DNA from: an uncultured Pelagibacteraceae bacterium
GTDB lineage: Bacteria > Pseudomonadota > Alphaproteobacteria > Pelagibacterales > Pelagibacteraceae
Direction: 5' to 3'
Assembly: GCA_902560805.1 (NCBI GenBank)
Contig: CACENW010000005.1
Location: forward strand, 1-64,000
Length of the DNA stretch: 64,000 nt
This document shows positions 25,087 through 35,142 of this stretch, piece after piece. Position numbers and translations under genes: made by a program. Positions within the stretch are counted from its first letter, which is position 1. Each line of letters begins with the position of its first letter. The notes below the pieces were generated by a model. The model saw only the letters and a program-made list of their open reading frames with translations. It did not search any database and was not told where the DNA came from.

Positions 25087-25899
25087 ATGTCATTAGTTGA
25101 TACAAATTGGTTAGAAAATAATATTGAAAAAGTAAAAATTATTGATTGTTCATGGCATATGCCTCAAACTCAAAGAAACGGTTTTGAAGAGTATAATAAA
25201 GAACATATTCCAAATTCTATTTTTTTCGATTTAGACAAAAATTCTAAATTAGATACTGATTTACCTCATATGCTAACTGATAGTAAATCTTGGGAAAAAA
25301 TAATGAGTAACATGGGTATAGAAAATAATGATAGAATAGTAGTTTACGATAACTCTGATGTTATTAGCTCTTGCAGATGTTGGTACAATTTAATTTATTA
25401 TGGTCATGATCCTAAATTAGTTCATATTCTAGATGGTGGATTAAAAAAATGGAAAATAGAAAATAAATCTACAGATAACAAAAATGTAACCACTCAAACT
25501 TCTAAGTATACATGTAAAGAAAATATAAAACTTGTTAAAAATAAAAAACAAATAGATGAAAATATCGATAAGCAAGAATTTAATGTTGTTGATGCAAGAA
25601 GTAGAGAAAGATTTGAAGGCAAAGTTGCGGAGCCAAGAAAAGGTTTAAGAAGTGGATCAATAAAAAATTCTTTTTGTTTACCCTTTTCTGAATTAATAAA
25701 TGAAGACCACACTTTTGTTAGTAAAGACAAAATAATTGAAAAATTTAAGTCATTTAAATTTGACCAGAATAAAAATATAGTATTTTCATGTGGTTCTGGA
25801 GTGACCGCAAGTGTATTGGCACTAGCTTATTCTTTAATAAATGCTAAATATATGCCGACTATTTATGATGGCTCTTGGGCGGAGTATGGGAAAAACTAA
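25087..25899 (+). CDS. sseA: Thiosulfate/3-mercaptopyruvate sulfurtransferase
   Basis: A 270-residue protein with two rhodanese domains. The second holds the active-site loop CGSGVTA (Cys235), the form typical of 3-mercaptopyruvate sulfurtransferases. The first, inactive domain carries GIENNDRIVVYDNS and the linker DGGLKKW. It transfers sulfane sulfur to cyanide or thiol acceptors. Its start is one base after the msrA stop. Confidence 0.9.
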   Translation: MSLVDTNWLENNIEKVKIIDCSWHMPQTQRNGFEEYNKEHIPNSIFFDLDKNSKLDTDLPHMLTDSKSWEKIMSNMGIENNDRIVVYDNSDVISSCRCWYNLIYYGHDPKLVHILDGGLKKWKIENKSTDNKNVTTQTSKYTCKENIKLVKNKKQIDENIDKQEFNVVDARSRERFEGKVAEPRKGLRSGSIKNSFCLPFSELINEDHTFVSKDKIIEKFKSFKFDQNKNIVFSCGSGVTASVLALAYSLINAKYMPTIYDGSWAEYGKN

Positions 25900-25902
25900 A
25901 AT

Positions 25903-26898
25903 ATGAAAACATCAACAAAAATAACAAGTATAGTAGTTATATTCTTCTTAATCATTGCTACGGTGATCATAGGTCGAACAATGATTGGAAATCATTTTAA
26001 GAAAAAATTTAGTAAAAGACCTCCTCCTGGAATAATTGTAACTACTACTCAAGAAAGAGTTTTTGAAAATGTAGTTAGTACCTATGGGACTGCCGCTCCA
26101 GTTAAAACACAGTCATTTAAGGTTGAAAAGTATGAAATTCTTAAACCAATAAATTTTAACAAAAAGGTTAAAAAAGGTGATGTTATTGCTAATCTAAAAA
26201 ATAGAAAAATTATCGCTCAATTTGATGGAGTTATTGGAAAAAGGGAATTCTCTGAAGATTTAGAAGTATCAAAACCTTCTTTATTAATTAATCTTGAGGA
26301 TACTAGCTCACTATATTGTGATGTTGATATACCTGAAATTTTTGTTCCATTTATTAAAGTTGGTTTGCCTGTTGATATAAAATTCTCAGGATACAAAAAT
26401 AAAATTTACAAAGGTGAAGTTGACTCTTTCGCGAGCAGAATAAGTCAAGACACCAGATCTTTAGCTACAAGAATAAAGATGGACAATAAATCTGGAGAAA
26501 TATTACCAGGTTCATTTTTAGAAATTTCAATTAAGTATAATGTAAGAGATGGTTTAAGTGCACCTGATACAAGCACAATAGTCGAAGGTGAGAATATATT
26601 TATATATAAAGTTGACGAAAAAAATAAAGTAATGAAAACAAACGTTACTATAGGTGATAGATATTTAGGATTTGTAGAGATTTTAGATGGATTAAATAAA
26701 GGTGATAAAATTGTTGCAGAAGGAACAAAAAAAGTTAGACCAAACTTAACGATCAGACCTATTGAAAAAGGTGCAAAGAAAAAACAAGGAAATTCTGGCT
26801 GGGGTAAAAAAAAGGGATCCAAAAAAGCTGAAGAAAAAAAAGGTAAATTTGATTGGTTAAAAAATATTTTTAAAAAATCTGAAAAAGAAAAAAAATAA
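25903..26898 (+). CDS. RND efflux periplasmic adaptor (membrane fusion protein)
   Basis: A 331-residue protein with an N-terminal membrane anchor (about residues 7-25), a short lipoyl/barrel-sandwich region (FKVEKYEIL to FDGVIGKREF), a beta-barrel domain and a membrane-proximal domain (VEILDGLNKGDKIVAEG). The coiled-coil hairpin is nearly absent, so it is a compact adaptor. The C-terminal ~45 residues are lysine-rich. It precedes the RND pump by four bases. Confidence 0.88.
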   Translation: MKTSTKITSIVVIFFLIIATVIIGRTMIGNHFKKKFSKRPPPGIIVTTTQERVFENVVSTYGTAAPVKTQSFKVEKYEILKPINFNKKVKKGDVIANLKNRKIIAQFDGVIGKREFSEDLEVSKPSLLINLEDTSSLYCDVDIPEIFVPFIKVGLPVDIKFSGYKNKIYKGEVDSFASRISQDTRSLATRIKMDNKSGEILPGSFLEISIKYNVRDGLSAPDTSTIVEGENIFIYKVDEKNKVMKTNVTIGDRYLGFVEILDGLNKGDKIVAEGTKKVRPNLTIRPIEKGAKKKQGNSGWGKKKGSKKAEEKKGKFDWLKNIFKKSEKEKK

Positions 26899-26902
26899 TT
26901 AA

Positions 26903-29900
26903 ATGTATATAACCGAAGTTAGTATTAAACGTCCTGTTGTTGCTTGGGTAATGTCTTTAATACTAATTATTTTTGGGATATTTGTATTTGCAGAACTACC
27001 TGTTCGAGAACTTCCAGATGGAATACAGCCCCCAGTAGTTCAGGTTCAAACAGATTATAAATCAGCATCAGCAGAAATTGTTGACGAAGAAATAACGCAA
27101 AAACTTGAAGATGTTATAGGCGGTGCAGAAGGTATTAAAAACATAGACTCTAGCTCTTTGAATGGAAGAAGCAGAATTAATATTCAATTTAATACTGATA
27201 TAGACTTAGACGATGCAGCAAATGACATTAGAGAAAGAGTTGCGCGTGTTGTTGATAATTTACCTAGCGAAGCTAATCCACCTCAAATTCTAAAACAAGC
27301 TGCAGGTTTTACGACTACTATGTGGGTAGCACTTACATCTCCTACATGGAACGATCTAGATCTTGGAGATTATGCTGAAAGATATCTTATAGATGCATTT
27401 TCAAGTGTTCCAAATGTTGGTAGAATTTTAGTTGGTGGACTAAGAGAACTGAGTGTAAGAGTATGGATAGATCCTATAAAATTAGCAGCCAATAACCTGA
27501 CAATTCAAGAAGTTGAAAGAGCTTTAAGAAATGAAAATCTTAATATTCCTGCTGGTACATTAGAAGCAAATAATAAAGATTTAACTTTAAATATAGATAA
27601 ATCTTATTCAAACATAGATACTATTAAGCAACTTCCTCTAAGAAAAAATAAAGACAAAGTAGTAATACTATCTGATGTAGCAAATATTGAGTTTGGACCT
27701 GTTTCAGAAAAAACGTTATTCAAAGCACAAAGTAAAAATGCACTAAACCTAAAAACTGTTGGAATTGGTATTTATGCTAAAAGTGGGGCTTCAACAGTAG
27801 AGTTATCAAATCAAATTAAAGTTAAAATAAAAGAGCTTAATAAATCACTACCAGAAGGATTAAATTTGGAAATAGCTTTTAATAGAGCAACATATATTGG
27901 TGCTGCAATCGAAGAAGTTTACAAAAGTTTAATTATTGCTTTTGTTTTGGTAGTTTTAATTATTTATCTTTTTCTTGGAAACCTTAAAGCTGTCATAGTA
28001 CCAGCTGTAGCTCTTCCAGTAAGTTTGATTGGTTCATTTCTTGGATTGTACATTTTCGATCTTTCCATAAATATTTTTGTATTATTAAGTTTTATTTTAG
28101 CAATAGGAATAATTACTGACGACTCTGTAATTATGACTGATGCTATTTATACTAGAATAGAAAATGGAGAAACACCGCTAGTTGCTGCTTACAAAGGTTC
28201 AAAACAAATTACATTTGCTATTATTGCAACTACTTTAATTTTAATTGCAGTGTTCTTGCCGCTAATTTTTATTAAAGGAATATCTGGAACATTATTCAAA
28301 GAGACAGCGATAGCATTATCATTTTCGATTGTAGTATCATCTTTTGTTGCATTAACTCTATCTCCAATGCTTGGAAGTAAATTTTTAAATAAAAAAGAAA
28401 AAATTAATTTTTTAGTTAAAAAATTTAACAATGCATTTAAATCTTTTACAGGATTTTACATTGATTCACTTAAGTATTGGATAAACAGGCAAAAAACAAT
28501 TTCGATATTTATTATTTTTATAATTGCTGCATCTGCATATCTTTTTAGTTTTTCAAAAAAAGAATTATTGCCTATGGAAGACAGAGGTTCTTATTTAATA
28601 ATAGGTTCAACAGATGAAGGAAGTTCATTTGAGTATACTCAAGAAAAAGCTCAGATAATTGAAGGTAGAATATTGAGATTACTACAGGCTGAAGATAGCC
28701 CATATGAAAGACTAATTATGAGAGTTCCTGGCTTTGGAAGATCTGCAACGACTTATAACACTTTTATAATAATTGCTTTACTCGACGAATGGAAAAATAG
28801 AGAAAAAAATAGTCAAACAGTATTAAGAGAAGCTATTGGACAAGTAGTTTCAGTTCCAGAAACTTTTGCTTTTCCAATATCCCCACAAGGAATAAGAGTT
28901 TCAAGCTACAATAAACCAGTTCAAATGGTTATTTATGGAACGAGCTATGAGGAATTAGAAGACATTCAAAACAGTGTACTTAGAGAATTAAGAAAAAATA
29001 GAAACATGTTCAGAATTGAAAGTGATTACACAAAAAACAAACCTGAAGTTAAATTAATCACTAACAAGAATCGAGCCAATGACTTAGGTGTATCTACAGA
29101 GAATATTGGTAGAACCCTTGAGACACTTTATGGGGGAAAAAGAGTTACTTCCTTTAGTAAGGAAGGAAGAGAATACCCTATAATCTTACAGCAATATTTA
29201 GCTGATAGACGTGACCAAGACGGCTTATCAAAAATATTTGTAAGATCTGAAACAACAGGAAAACTAGTTTCTGTGGCAAGTCTTGTGGAATTTGAGGAAA
29301 AGGGAACTGCGGAGGCATTACCAAGATACAATCGACAAAGAGCTGTTACAATTTCAGCTGCACTTTCAGAAAATTATACTCTTACTGAAGCTGTAAAATA
29401 TTTAGAAGATGTAATGATAAAAGTTGCACCCCAAAACCAGATTACTTGGAAAGGAAAATCAGAAGAATTAAAAGAAACTACAAATGAAATATATTTGATT
29501 TTTGCTTTAGCTTTATTGACTGCTTATTTAGTAATGGCAGCAACATTTAACTCTTTTGTTCACCCTTTCATAATTATTTTAACGGTTCCTTTGGCTGTAT
29601 TTGGTGGTTTAGTTTTTATTTTATTTTTAAATAGTTCAGTCAATATTTTTTCACAAATTGCCCTTATCATTCTTATTGGTATTTCAACAAAGAATAGTAT
29701 TTTAATCGTTGATTATACTAATCAAATAAGAACGACAGGTGTTAAAATTCAAGAAGCAATATTGAAAGCCTGTAAGCTTAGAATAAGACCTATCATAATG
29801 ACATCATTAAGTACTATGATTGCAATGATACCTTTGGTTGTAGGAAATATAGGTCCTGGTGCCGGTGAAGGATCGAGATTAGCTGTTGGTGCAACTATTT

Positions 29901-30025
29901 TGGGTGGAATGATTATATCAACATTCTTTACTCTATATGTAACTCCAACAATGTATTTGGCATTAGCGAAAAACACCAAACGGATTGATGCAGTAGATAT
30001 AGAGCTGAAAAAACAATTAAATTAA
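26903..30025 (+). CDS. RND-family multidrug efflux transporter
   Basis: A 1040-residue inner-membrane pump, full length for the AcrB class, with 12 expected transmembrane segments and two large periplasmic loops. Visible features are the N-terminal SIKRPVVAWVM, the TM4 proton-relay pair in ITDDSVIMTDAI (two aspartates) and the C-terminal ISTKNSILIVDYTNQIR. It uses proton flow to export substrates. No TolC-like channel is in this cluster. Its stop shares TTAA with the converging lipoprotein gene. Confidence 0.93.
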   Translation: MYITEVSIKRPVVAWVMSLILIIFGIFVFAELPVRELPDGIQPPVVQVQTDYKSASAEIVDEEITQKLEDVIGGAEGIKNIDSSSLNGRSRINIQFNTDIDLDDAANDIRERVARVVDNLPSEANPPQILKQAAGFTTTMWVALTSPTWNDLDLGDYAERYLIDAFSSVPNVGRILVGGLRELSVRVWIDPIKLAANNLTIQEVERALRNENLNIPAGTLEANNKDLTLNIDKSYSNIDTIKQLPLRKNKDKVVILSDVANIEFGPVSEKTLFKAQSKNALNLKTVGIGIYAKSGASTVELSNQIKVKIKELNKSLPEGLNLEIAFNRATYIGAAIEEVYKSLIIAFVLVVLIIYLFLGNLKAVIVPAVALPVSLIGSFLGLYIFDLSINIFVLLSFILAIGIITDDSVIMTDAIYTRIENGETPLVAAYKGSKQITFAIIATTLILIAVFLPLIFIKGISGTLFKETAIALSFSIVVSSFVALTLSPMLGSKFLNKKEKINFLVKKFNNAFKSFTGFYIDSLKYWINRQKTISIFIIFIIAASAYLFSFSKKELLPMEDRGSYLIIGSTDEGSSFEYTQEKAQIIEGRILRLLQAEDSPYERLIMRVPGFGRSATTYNTFIIIALLDEWKNREKNSQTVLREAIGQVVSVPETFAFPISPQGIRVSSYNKPVQMVIYGTSYEELEDIQNSVLRELRKNRNMFRIESDYTKNKPEVKLITNKNRANDLGVSTENIGRTLETLYGGKRVTSFSKEGREYPIILQQYLADRRDQDGLSKIFVRSETTGKLVSVASLVEFEEKGTAEALPRYNRQRAVTISAALSENYTLTEAVKYLEDVMIKVAPQNQITWKGKSEELKETTNEIYLIFALALLTAYLVMAATFNSFVHPFIIILTVPLAVFGGLVFILFLNSSVNIFSQIALIILIGISTKNSILIVDYTNQIRTTGVKIQEAILKACKLRIRPIIMTSLSTMIAMIPLVVGNIGPGAGEGSRLAVGATILGGMIISTFFTLYVTPTMYLALAKNTKRIDAVDIELKKQLN

Positions 30026-30621
30026 AAAATAATATACTTAGTTGTGGTTAATTTATTTTTACATTCTGATAATTGTTTTTTGTAAATATTTGACTGTTTT
30101 TCAACTCTTTTAGCTAAATTAATAACCTTGTTATTTTTTTTATAATTTTTGTAATTACCCCACCCTTCGTGATATGCAATATATTGTCTAAACGCATCTT
30201 TCTTTGAAACTTTTAAAATTTTCTCGGTTTTGTTTGTATACCAACCAATAAAATCTACACTATCTTTAAACCTTGTTCTTGTTGCAAATTTATTTCCTGT
30301 TTCTTCTTTATATTGTTTCCATGTACCTCTGATCGCTTGAGAATATCCAAAAGAACTAGATGGTCTTTTATAAGGGACAACTTTAAATATTTTTTGTCTT
30401 GGAGGTTTTGCCAGCCAATCAAAGCTAGATTCCATTTTTATTATAGCTAACTGTAAATGTATAGGTGTGCCCCACTTAGATTCTGTTTTTTTAGCATGTT
30501 TGTACCATAAATATCTATCATTAAATATTGAGCAACCATCAGACACATTTTTTGGTATTGAAGAACAACCACTTAAAAATATAATAAAAATAAATATATA
30601 AATACTTCTAATATTTTTCAT
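30022..30621 (-). CDS. Lytic-transglycosylase-like lipoprotein
   Basis: A 199-residue protein with a lipoprotein signal ending LSGC (Cys19). The mature part resembles an SLT domain: LAIIKMESSFDW holds the candidate catalytic glutamate (Glu64), and SSFGYSQAIRGTWKQY corresponds to the GxxQ/T region of lytic transglycosylases. Cleavage of peptidoglycan at the outer membrane is inferred. It overlaps the upstream VanZ-like gene by 14 bases. Confidence 0.75.
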   Translation of the reverse strand: MKNIRSIYIFIFIIFLSGCSSIPKNVSDGCSIFNDRYLWYKHAKKTESKWGTPIHLQLAIIKMESSFDWLAKPPRQKIFKVVPYKRPSSSFGYSQAIRGTWKQYKEETGNKFATRTRFKDSVDFIGWYTNKTEKILKVSKKDAFRQYIAYHEGWGNYKNYKKNNKVINLAKRVEKQSNIYKKQLSECKNKLTTTKYIIF

Positions 30622-30997
30622 TTTTTTTTAATAAAAAACTTATGATAACAATTATAACAACACCAATTAAGTTTCCAAATAAATCAGATAATTGAAAACT
30701 TCTTTCTGGAATTAATAAGTGTAAAAACTCTAAAATTATTGAAAGTAAAATCAAATAAATACTTATTGCTTTAAATTGTTCTGTTTTATTAAATGTAAAA
30801 AATCCAACTGCAGAAATAATTAAAAAAGCATACAAATGGTTTGTAGAAATCCAAAAATCTGGCGTGATTTGTGGTTGTTTTTTTATGTCATTGTATAAAA
30901 AATACCCCAATATACTTCCAGGAAACAAATACAGAAAAATTAATACAAAGTTTAATAAATAAAAGATGAACTTATATCTTGAAAATATAATAATCAT
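30608..30997 (-). CDS. VanZ-like small membrane protein
   Basis: Taken from the ATG at 30997 (129 residues); a TTG at 31021 would add eight residues. It has four hydrophobic segments. The sequence LEFLHLLIPERSFQLSDLFGNLIG matches the VanZ-like family signature (E-x-x-x-x-x-x-P-x-R, then D-x-x-x-N). The family function is poorly known. It is coupled to the lytic-transglycosylase-like gene, which may mean a role at the cell envelope. Confidence 0.7.
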   Translation of the reverse strand: MIIIFSRYKFIFYLLNFVLIFLYLFPGSILGYFLYNDIKKQPQITPDFWISTNHLYAFLIISAVGFFTFNKTEQFKAISIYLILLSIILEFLHLLIPERSFQLSDLFGNLIGVVIIVIISFLLKKNEKY

Positions 30998-31042
30998 TAA
31001 TGTAATAGTTTTATTTATCAAATTGATCTAAAAGATAAACAA

Positions 31043-31753
31043 ATGAGTTATTTAATCTTAGTAAGACACGGTCAAAGTGTTTGGAATTTAGAAAAAAAAT
31101 TTACAGGATGGGTAGATGTTGATTTGACAGAAAATGGCAAATCTGAAGCAAAAAAAGCAGGTGAATTAATTAATAAAAATAACCTTACAATAGATCTTTA
31201 TTTCTCATCTGTTCAATTAAGAGCCAAAAATACATTAAAAATAATTCAAGGAGAATTAAAGAACAATAAAGTTCCTAGTGAGGCATGGGAATTAAACGAA
31301 AGACATTATGGTGCACTTACTGGTCTAAACAAAGACGAAATGAAGGTAAAATTAGGGGAAGATAAGGTACATCAGTTTAGAAGGTCTTGGGATTTAAGAC
31401 CTGATCCTCTAGGCAAACAAAATCCATATCATCCATCTAATATAGAAATTTATAAAAATATTCCTGAAGATAAAATTCCTAGTACAGAGTCTCTAAAAGA
31501 CACTTATGAGAGAGTAATAGATTTTTACAAAAAGAAAATTGAAATCATAAATGATAAAAATATTTTAATTTCTGCACATGGAAATTCAATTAGAGCCCTT
31601 TGCAAGTACTTATTTAATTTGGATAATGATGTAATTTCAAAATTAGAAATACCAACAGGTAATCCTTTACTCATTGAAGTAAATGGAGATAAAAAAGTTT
31701 TAAGTGCTAAATATTTAGACTCTGGTAGAGCTAAAGATCTTTTAGTTTTCTGA
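31043..31753 (+). CDS. gpmA: 2,3-bisphosphoglycerate-dependent phosphoglycerate mutase
   Basis: A 236-residue histidine phosphatase-fold mutase interconverting 3- and 2-phosphoglycerate. The phosphohistidine motif is VRHGQSVWN (His9), followed by GWVDVDLTENG, ELNERHYGALTG and, near the C-terminus, SAHGNSIRAL with the second catalytic histidine. Its 3' end overlaps the converging nucleotidyltransferase gene by 23 bases, the longest convergent overlap in the window. Confidence 0.94.
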   Translation: MSYLILVRHGQSVWNLEKKFTGWVDVDLTENGKSEAKKAGELINKNNLTIDLYFSSVQLRAKNTLKIIQGELKNNKVPSEAWELNERHYGALTGLNKDEMKVKLGEDKVHQFRRSWDLRPDPLGKQNPYHPSNIEIYKNIPEDKIPSTESLKDTYERVIDFYKKKIEIINDKNILISAHGNSIRALCKYLFNLDNDVISKLEIPTGNPLLIEVNGDKKVLSAKYLDSGRAKDLLVF

Positions 31754-32420
31754 AGATTTCCAAGTTAGTTAAATGATAAAAATTTTGTTTGCTTTCATAT
31801 CCATGTAAATCTTTGGAATCAATCAATTTGTCCCAAATTTTAGAGATTGAAAATTTTTCATTAGTTTCATTTTTAAATAATTTTTTACTTAATATCTGAC
31901 AGCCGATGTAAATATAATTTTTATCTAATTCCTTAGTAATAAGATTATTTTCTAAATTGAAATCACCCTTTAAATTTTTATCAAAACTTAAATTTTTGTT
32001 TACTAATAAAAGAATATTTTTTAATTTTTCACTAAAATAGAACTCTTCCATTTTATTAATTTCATCAAAATACTCCTTTGTCCAAACAGTATCAGGATTA
32101 AAAACTATAAAATCATTTTCATTAGAATGCTTAATTAAATTTGAAATACCGCCTCCAGTATCTAAAATTTGTTTTCCATCTTCTATAATTTCAATATCAA
32201 TATCGAAATTATTGTCTTTAAAAAATTTTGGAAAATGATCTTTTAAATAAAACGAATTTATTAAAATTTTCTTAATTCCCAAACTTTTAATCAATTGGAT
32301 GCACCTTTCTAATATTGTTACATTATGTAACTCTAACAATGGTTTGGGTGTATCTAATGTTATTGGGTTTAATCTTTTTCCATATCCTGCACATAATATT
32401 AACGCTGTATTTATTTTCAT
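31731..32420 (-). CDS. murU: N-acetylmuramate-1-phosphate uridylyltransferase-like protein
   Basis: A 229-residue sugar-nucleotide transferase with the signature ALILCAGYGKRLNPIT and TPKPLL at its N-terminus and FNPDTVW as the metal-binding region. It sits directly after an AmgK-like kinase, and the amgK-murU pair recycles N-acetylmuramic acid to UDP-MurNAc, bypassing de novo synthesis. A general sugar-1-phosphate transferase is the alternative. Confidence 0.8.
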   Translation of the reverse strand: MKINTALILCAGYGKRLNPITLDTPKPLLELHNVTILERCIQLIKSLGIKKILINSFYLKDHFPKFFKDNNFDIDIEIIEDGKQILDTGGGISNLIKHSNENDFIVFNPDTVWTKEYFDEINKMEEFYFSEKLKNILLLVNKNLSFDKNLKGDFNLENNLITKELDKNYIYIGCQILSKKLFKNETNEKFSISKIWDKLIDSKDLHGYESKQNFYHLTNLEIFRKLKDL

Positions 32421-32423
32421 AAT

Positions 32424-33365
32424 TTAATTGATAAATTCTGGAAAATTGTTTCTTAATAATAATTTTATATCCTTAAAAATCTTATTCTGTTTTAATCTGT
32501 AATCTATCATTTTCCACGCATAAGGTATTAATTGAGTATATTTTTTTTTATTATCTCTATAAGCAAGCCTTGTAAAAATTCCAATGATTTTTAAATTTCT
32601 TAGAACTGATAGTATTTCAAAGTCTTGTTTAAATTTAATTAAGCTAATTTTTTTATTGGTTTTTATGTAATAATCAAAAATCTTTTTTTTTAATCTGTTA
32701 TTAGTTTTCAATCTAACATCATCTATCAATGATGCTAAATCATAAGCCTTATTTCCAATAAGAGCGTCTTGATTGTCAATTAAACTAATTTGATTTTTAA
32801 AATACATTAAATTTGAAACATGAAAATCCCTGTGCACAAAAGTAATATTTTTATTATCAAGTTTAGATAACAATTTATTTATCTCGTTTTTAAATTTTTT
32901 TTTGAATAAAGATTTATTTTTATTTAATTTTTTTTCAACATACCAGTCACTAAAAAGTTTTGCTTCATTGTATAGAATTTTATTTTTATATAATTCAAGT
33001 TTGTAATTTTGATTTAAAAAATTTTTTATCTTTTTAGTTTTTATACTTTGTAATTTATTCAGTATATGAATAATATTTTTAAAAAATAAAAACTTATTTT
33101 TTTTTTTACTTTTTAAAACTTTAAATAATGAGACATTTCCAAAATCCTGAATTTCAATAAAGTTTTTTTTGTAATCATGGCTAATCAGATTTGGTGCGGA
33201 AATTCTATTTTTTATTAAAATTTTGTTGACTGCATCATAAATTAATAAATTTTTTTTTTTTTCTTTTTTTGCATAAACAACAATAGAGTTATTTTTTTTA
33301 CTTCTATAAAATGTCCTAAATGATGCATCCCCTTTAATTTTTTGCAAATCTTTTGAATTTTTCAT
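32424..33365 (-). CDS. amgK: AmgK-like anomeric sugar kinase (aminoglycoside phosphotransferase fold)
   Basis: A 313-residue phosphotransferase with the Brenner motif VHRDFHVSNLMY and the metal-binding LIDNQDALIG...YDLASLIDD. In proteobacteria such proteins between tsaE and murU phosphorylate MurNAc/GlcNAc at the anomeric carbon. The sequence is extremely lysine- and asparagine-rich, so family assignment rests on the motifs and the conserved order tsaE-amgK-murU. Confidence 0.8.
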   Translation of the reverse strand: MKNSKDLQKIKGDASFRTFYRSKKNNSIVVYAKKEKKKNLLIYDAVNKILIKNRISAPNLISHDYKKNFIEIQDFGNVSLFKVLKSKKKNKFLFFKNIIHILNKLQSIKTKKIKNFLNQNYKLELYKNKILYNEAKLFSDWYVEKKLNKNKSLFKKKFKNEINKLLSKLDNKNITFVHRDFHVSNLMYFKNQISLIDNQDALIGNKAYDLASLIDDVRLKTNNRLKKKIFDYYIKTNKKISLIKFKQDFEILSVLRNLKIIGIFTRLAYRDNKKKYTQLIPYAWKMIDYRLKQNKIFKDIKLLLRNNFPEFIN

Positions 33366-33377
33366 TCTAGTATATCC

Positions 33378-33830
33378 TTAATCAATGCCTGTGATTTCAA
33401 CACTTCTATTATTTAGCTGATTTTCATAGTTAAATTTTAATACAATAACTTTTTCCTGAATATCTTTAACTAGCTCTGGCCACTCAACAAAAGTAATTAA
33501 ATTATTATCTTTTTCAAATATGTTTAGATCATTTGTATCTCTTTTATTTTTAATTCTAAATAAATCGTAATGTTTTATCTTCTTAGGACCTGCTTGATAT
33601 TCATTTAATAAATTAAATGTTGGACTTGAAACTTCTGTAATTGGAAAATCTGAACTTTTTTGAAATTCATTAATCAAATATTTTATAAATGTAGTTTTGC
33701 CTACACCCATTTCACCATACAAAAATATAATTTCTCCACCTTGTAAAAAATTTTTAAAACTTTCTGCTAAAACTTTTGTTGTTTCTTCTGAACTTATATC
33801 GATCTTGCTATTTTTAATAGCGATATGCAT
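33378..33830 (-). CDS. tsaE: tRNA threonylcarbamoyladenosine biosynthesis ATPase TsaE
   Basis: Using the ATG at 33830 the protein has 150 residues, normal for TsaE; an alternative start at 33860 would extend it further into ahcY. Visible are Walker [11 protein letters not shown], the HYDLFRI block and FVEWPEL. TsaE drives the TsaBD complex that makes t6A37 in ANN-decoding tRNAs. Its start overlaps the 3' end of ahcY by 17 bases. Confidence 0.92.
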   Translation of the reverse strand: MHIAIKNSKIDISSEETTKVLAESFKNFLQGGEIIFLYGEMGVGKTTFIKYLINEFQKSSDFPITEVSSPTFNLLNEYQAGPKKIKHYDLFRIKNKRDTNDLNIFEKDNNLITFVEWPELVKDIQEKVIVLKFNYENQLNNRSVEITGID

Positions 33831-35100
33831 CTGGTTTGAATGGGCCTTCTGTTCCAACACTTATGTAATCTGCTTGTTCTTTTGATAATCTTGTTAATTT
33901 AGCCCCAACTTTTTTCAAATGTAATGTTGCTACTTTTTCATCTAAGTGCTTGGGTAAAACATAAACTTTATTTTCATAATTTTTATGGTTATGCCAAAGT
34001 TCTATTTGAGCAATTACTTGATTGGTAAAAGATGCGCTCATTACGAAACTTGGGTGTCCGGTTGCACAACCTAAATTAACTAATCTTCCCTCAGCTAAAA
34101 GGATAATTCTTTTTCCACTTGGTAATTCGATTTCGTGTACTTGGGGCTTAACTTCCGTCCATTTATAATTTTTCAATGCCTCAACTTGAATTTCATTATC
34201 AAAATGTCCTATATTGCATAAGATTGCTCTATCTTTCATATCTCTCATATGATCAGCTGTAACTATATCTTTATTTCCAGTTGCTGTAACAACTATGTCT
34301 GCTCTGCTAATGGCTTCTTCCATTAAAACTACTTCATAACCTTCCATTGCTGCCTGAAGTGCACAAATAGGATCTGCTTCAGTAACAAGAACTCTAGCAC
34401 CACTTTGTCTTAAAGATGCGGCACTTCCTTTTCCAACGTCACCAAAACCAGCAACTATTGCAATTTTACCTGACATCATAACATCAGTAGCTCTTCTGAT
34501 ACCGTCAACTAAACTTTCTCTACATCCATATAAGTTATCAAATTTAGATTTCGTTACAGAGTCATTAACGTTTATTGCAGGAACTAATAGAGAATTATCT
34601 TTCTCCATTTTATTTAATGCTTTAATTCCAGTTGTAGTCTCCTCTGAAACACCTTTGATATCTTTCATTAAATCTTTGTATTCATTGTGCATGATGGCAG
34701 TTAAATCTCCCCCATCATCTAATAACATGTTGGGTTTCCAATCAGGTTTTCCAACTATTGTTTGTTTAATACACCATAAGTACTCTTCTTCTGTTTCACC
34801 TTTCCATGCATAAACAGGAATTCCAGCTTTTGCTATTGCTGCTGCAGCATGGTCTTGTGTAGAAAATATATTGCAAGATGACCATCTTACTTCTGCTCCA
34901 AGATCTACTAATGTCTCAATTAGTACTGCCGTTTGGATAGTCATATGGAGACATCCGATAATTCTAGCACCTTTTAAGGGCTTTTCTTTTGAATACTCTT
35001 CTCTTAATGCCATTAAACCAGGCATTTCACTTTCTGCTATAGAAATTTCTTTTCTTCCAAATTCAGCTTGAGAAATATCTTTTACTTTAAAATCATCCAT
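33814..35100 (-). CDS. ahcY: Adenosylhomocysteinase
   Basis: A 428-residue NAD-dependent enzyme that splits S-adenosylhomocysteine into adenosine and homocysteine, part of the methyl cycle. Family blocks are [31 protein letters not shown], the NAD Rossmann turn [12 protein letters not shown] and the C-terminal KPDAYRY, whose lysine and tyrosine are used for cofactor binding. Only 42 bases separate it from chvG upstream, too short to hold an SAH riboswitch plus promoter. Confidence 0.96.
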   Translation of the reverse strand: MDDFKVKDISQAEFGRKEISIAESEMPGLMALREEYSKEKPLKGARIIGCLHMTIQTAVLIETLVDLGAEVRWSSCNIFSTQDHAAAAIAKAGIPVYAWKGETEEEYLWCIKQTIVGKPDWKPNMLLDDGGDLTAIMHNEYKDLMKDIKGVSEETTTGIKALNKMEKDNSLLVPAINVNDSVTKSKFDNLYGCRESLVDGIRRATDVMMSGKIAIVAGFGDVGKGSAASLRQSGARVLVTEADPICALQAAMEGYEVVLMEEAISRADIVVTATGNKDIVTADHMRDMKDRAILCNIGHFDNEIQVEALKNYKWTEVKPQVHEIELPSGKRIILLAEGRLVNLGCATGHPSFVMSASFTNQVIAQIELWHNHKNYENKVYVLPKHLDEKVATLHLKKVGAKLTRLSKEQADYISVGTEGPFKPDAYRY

Positions 35101-35142
35101 AACGAGCTTTATACATTTAAGTTCTATTTTATCAACTAAAGA

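Noticed and set aside
35101..35142. SAH riboswitch before ahcY
   Set aside because: Only 42 bases separate ahcY from chvG, and no matching motif is present.
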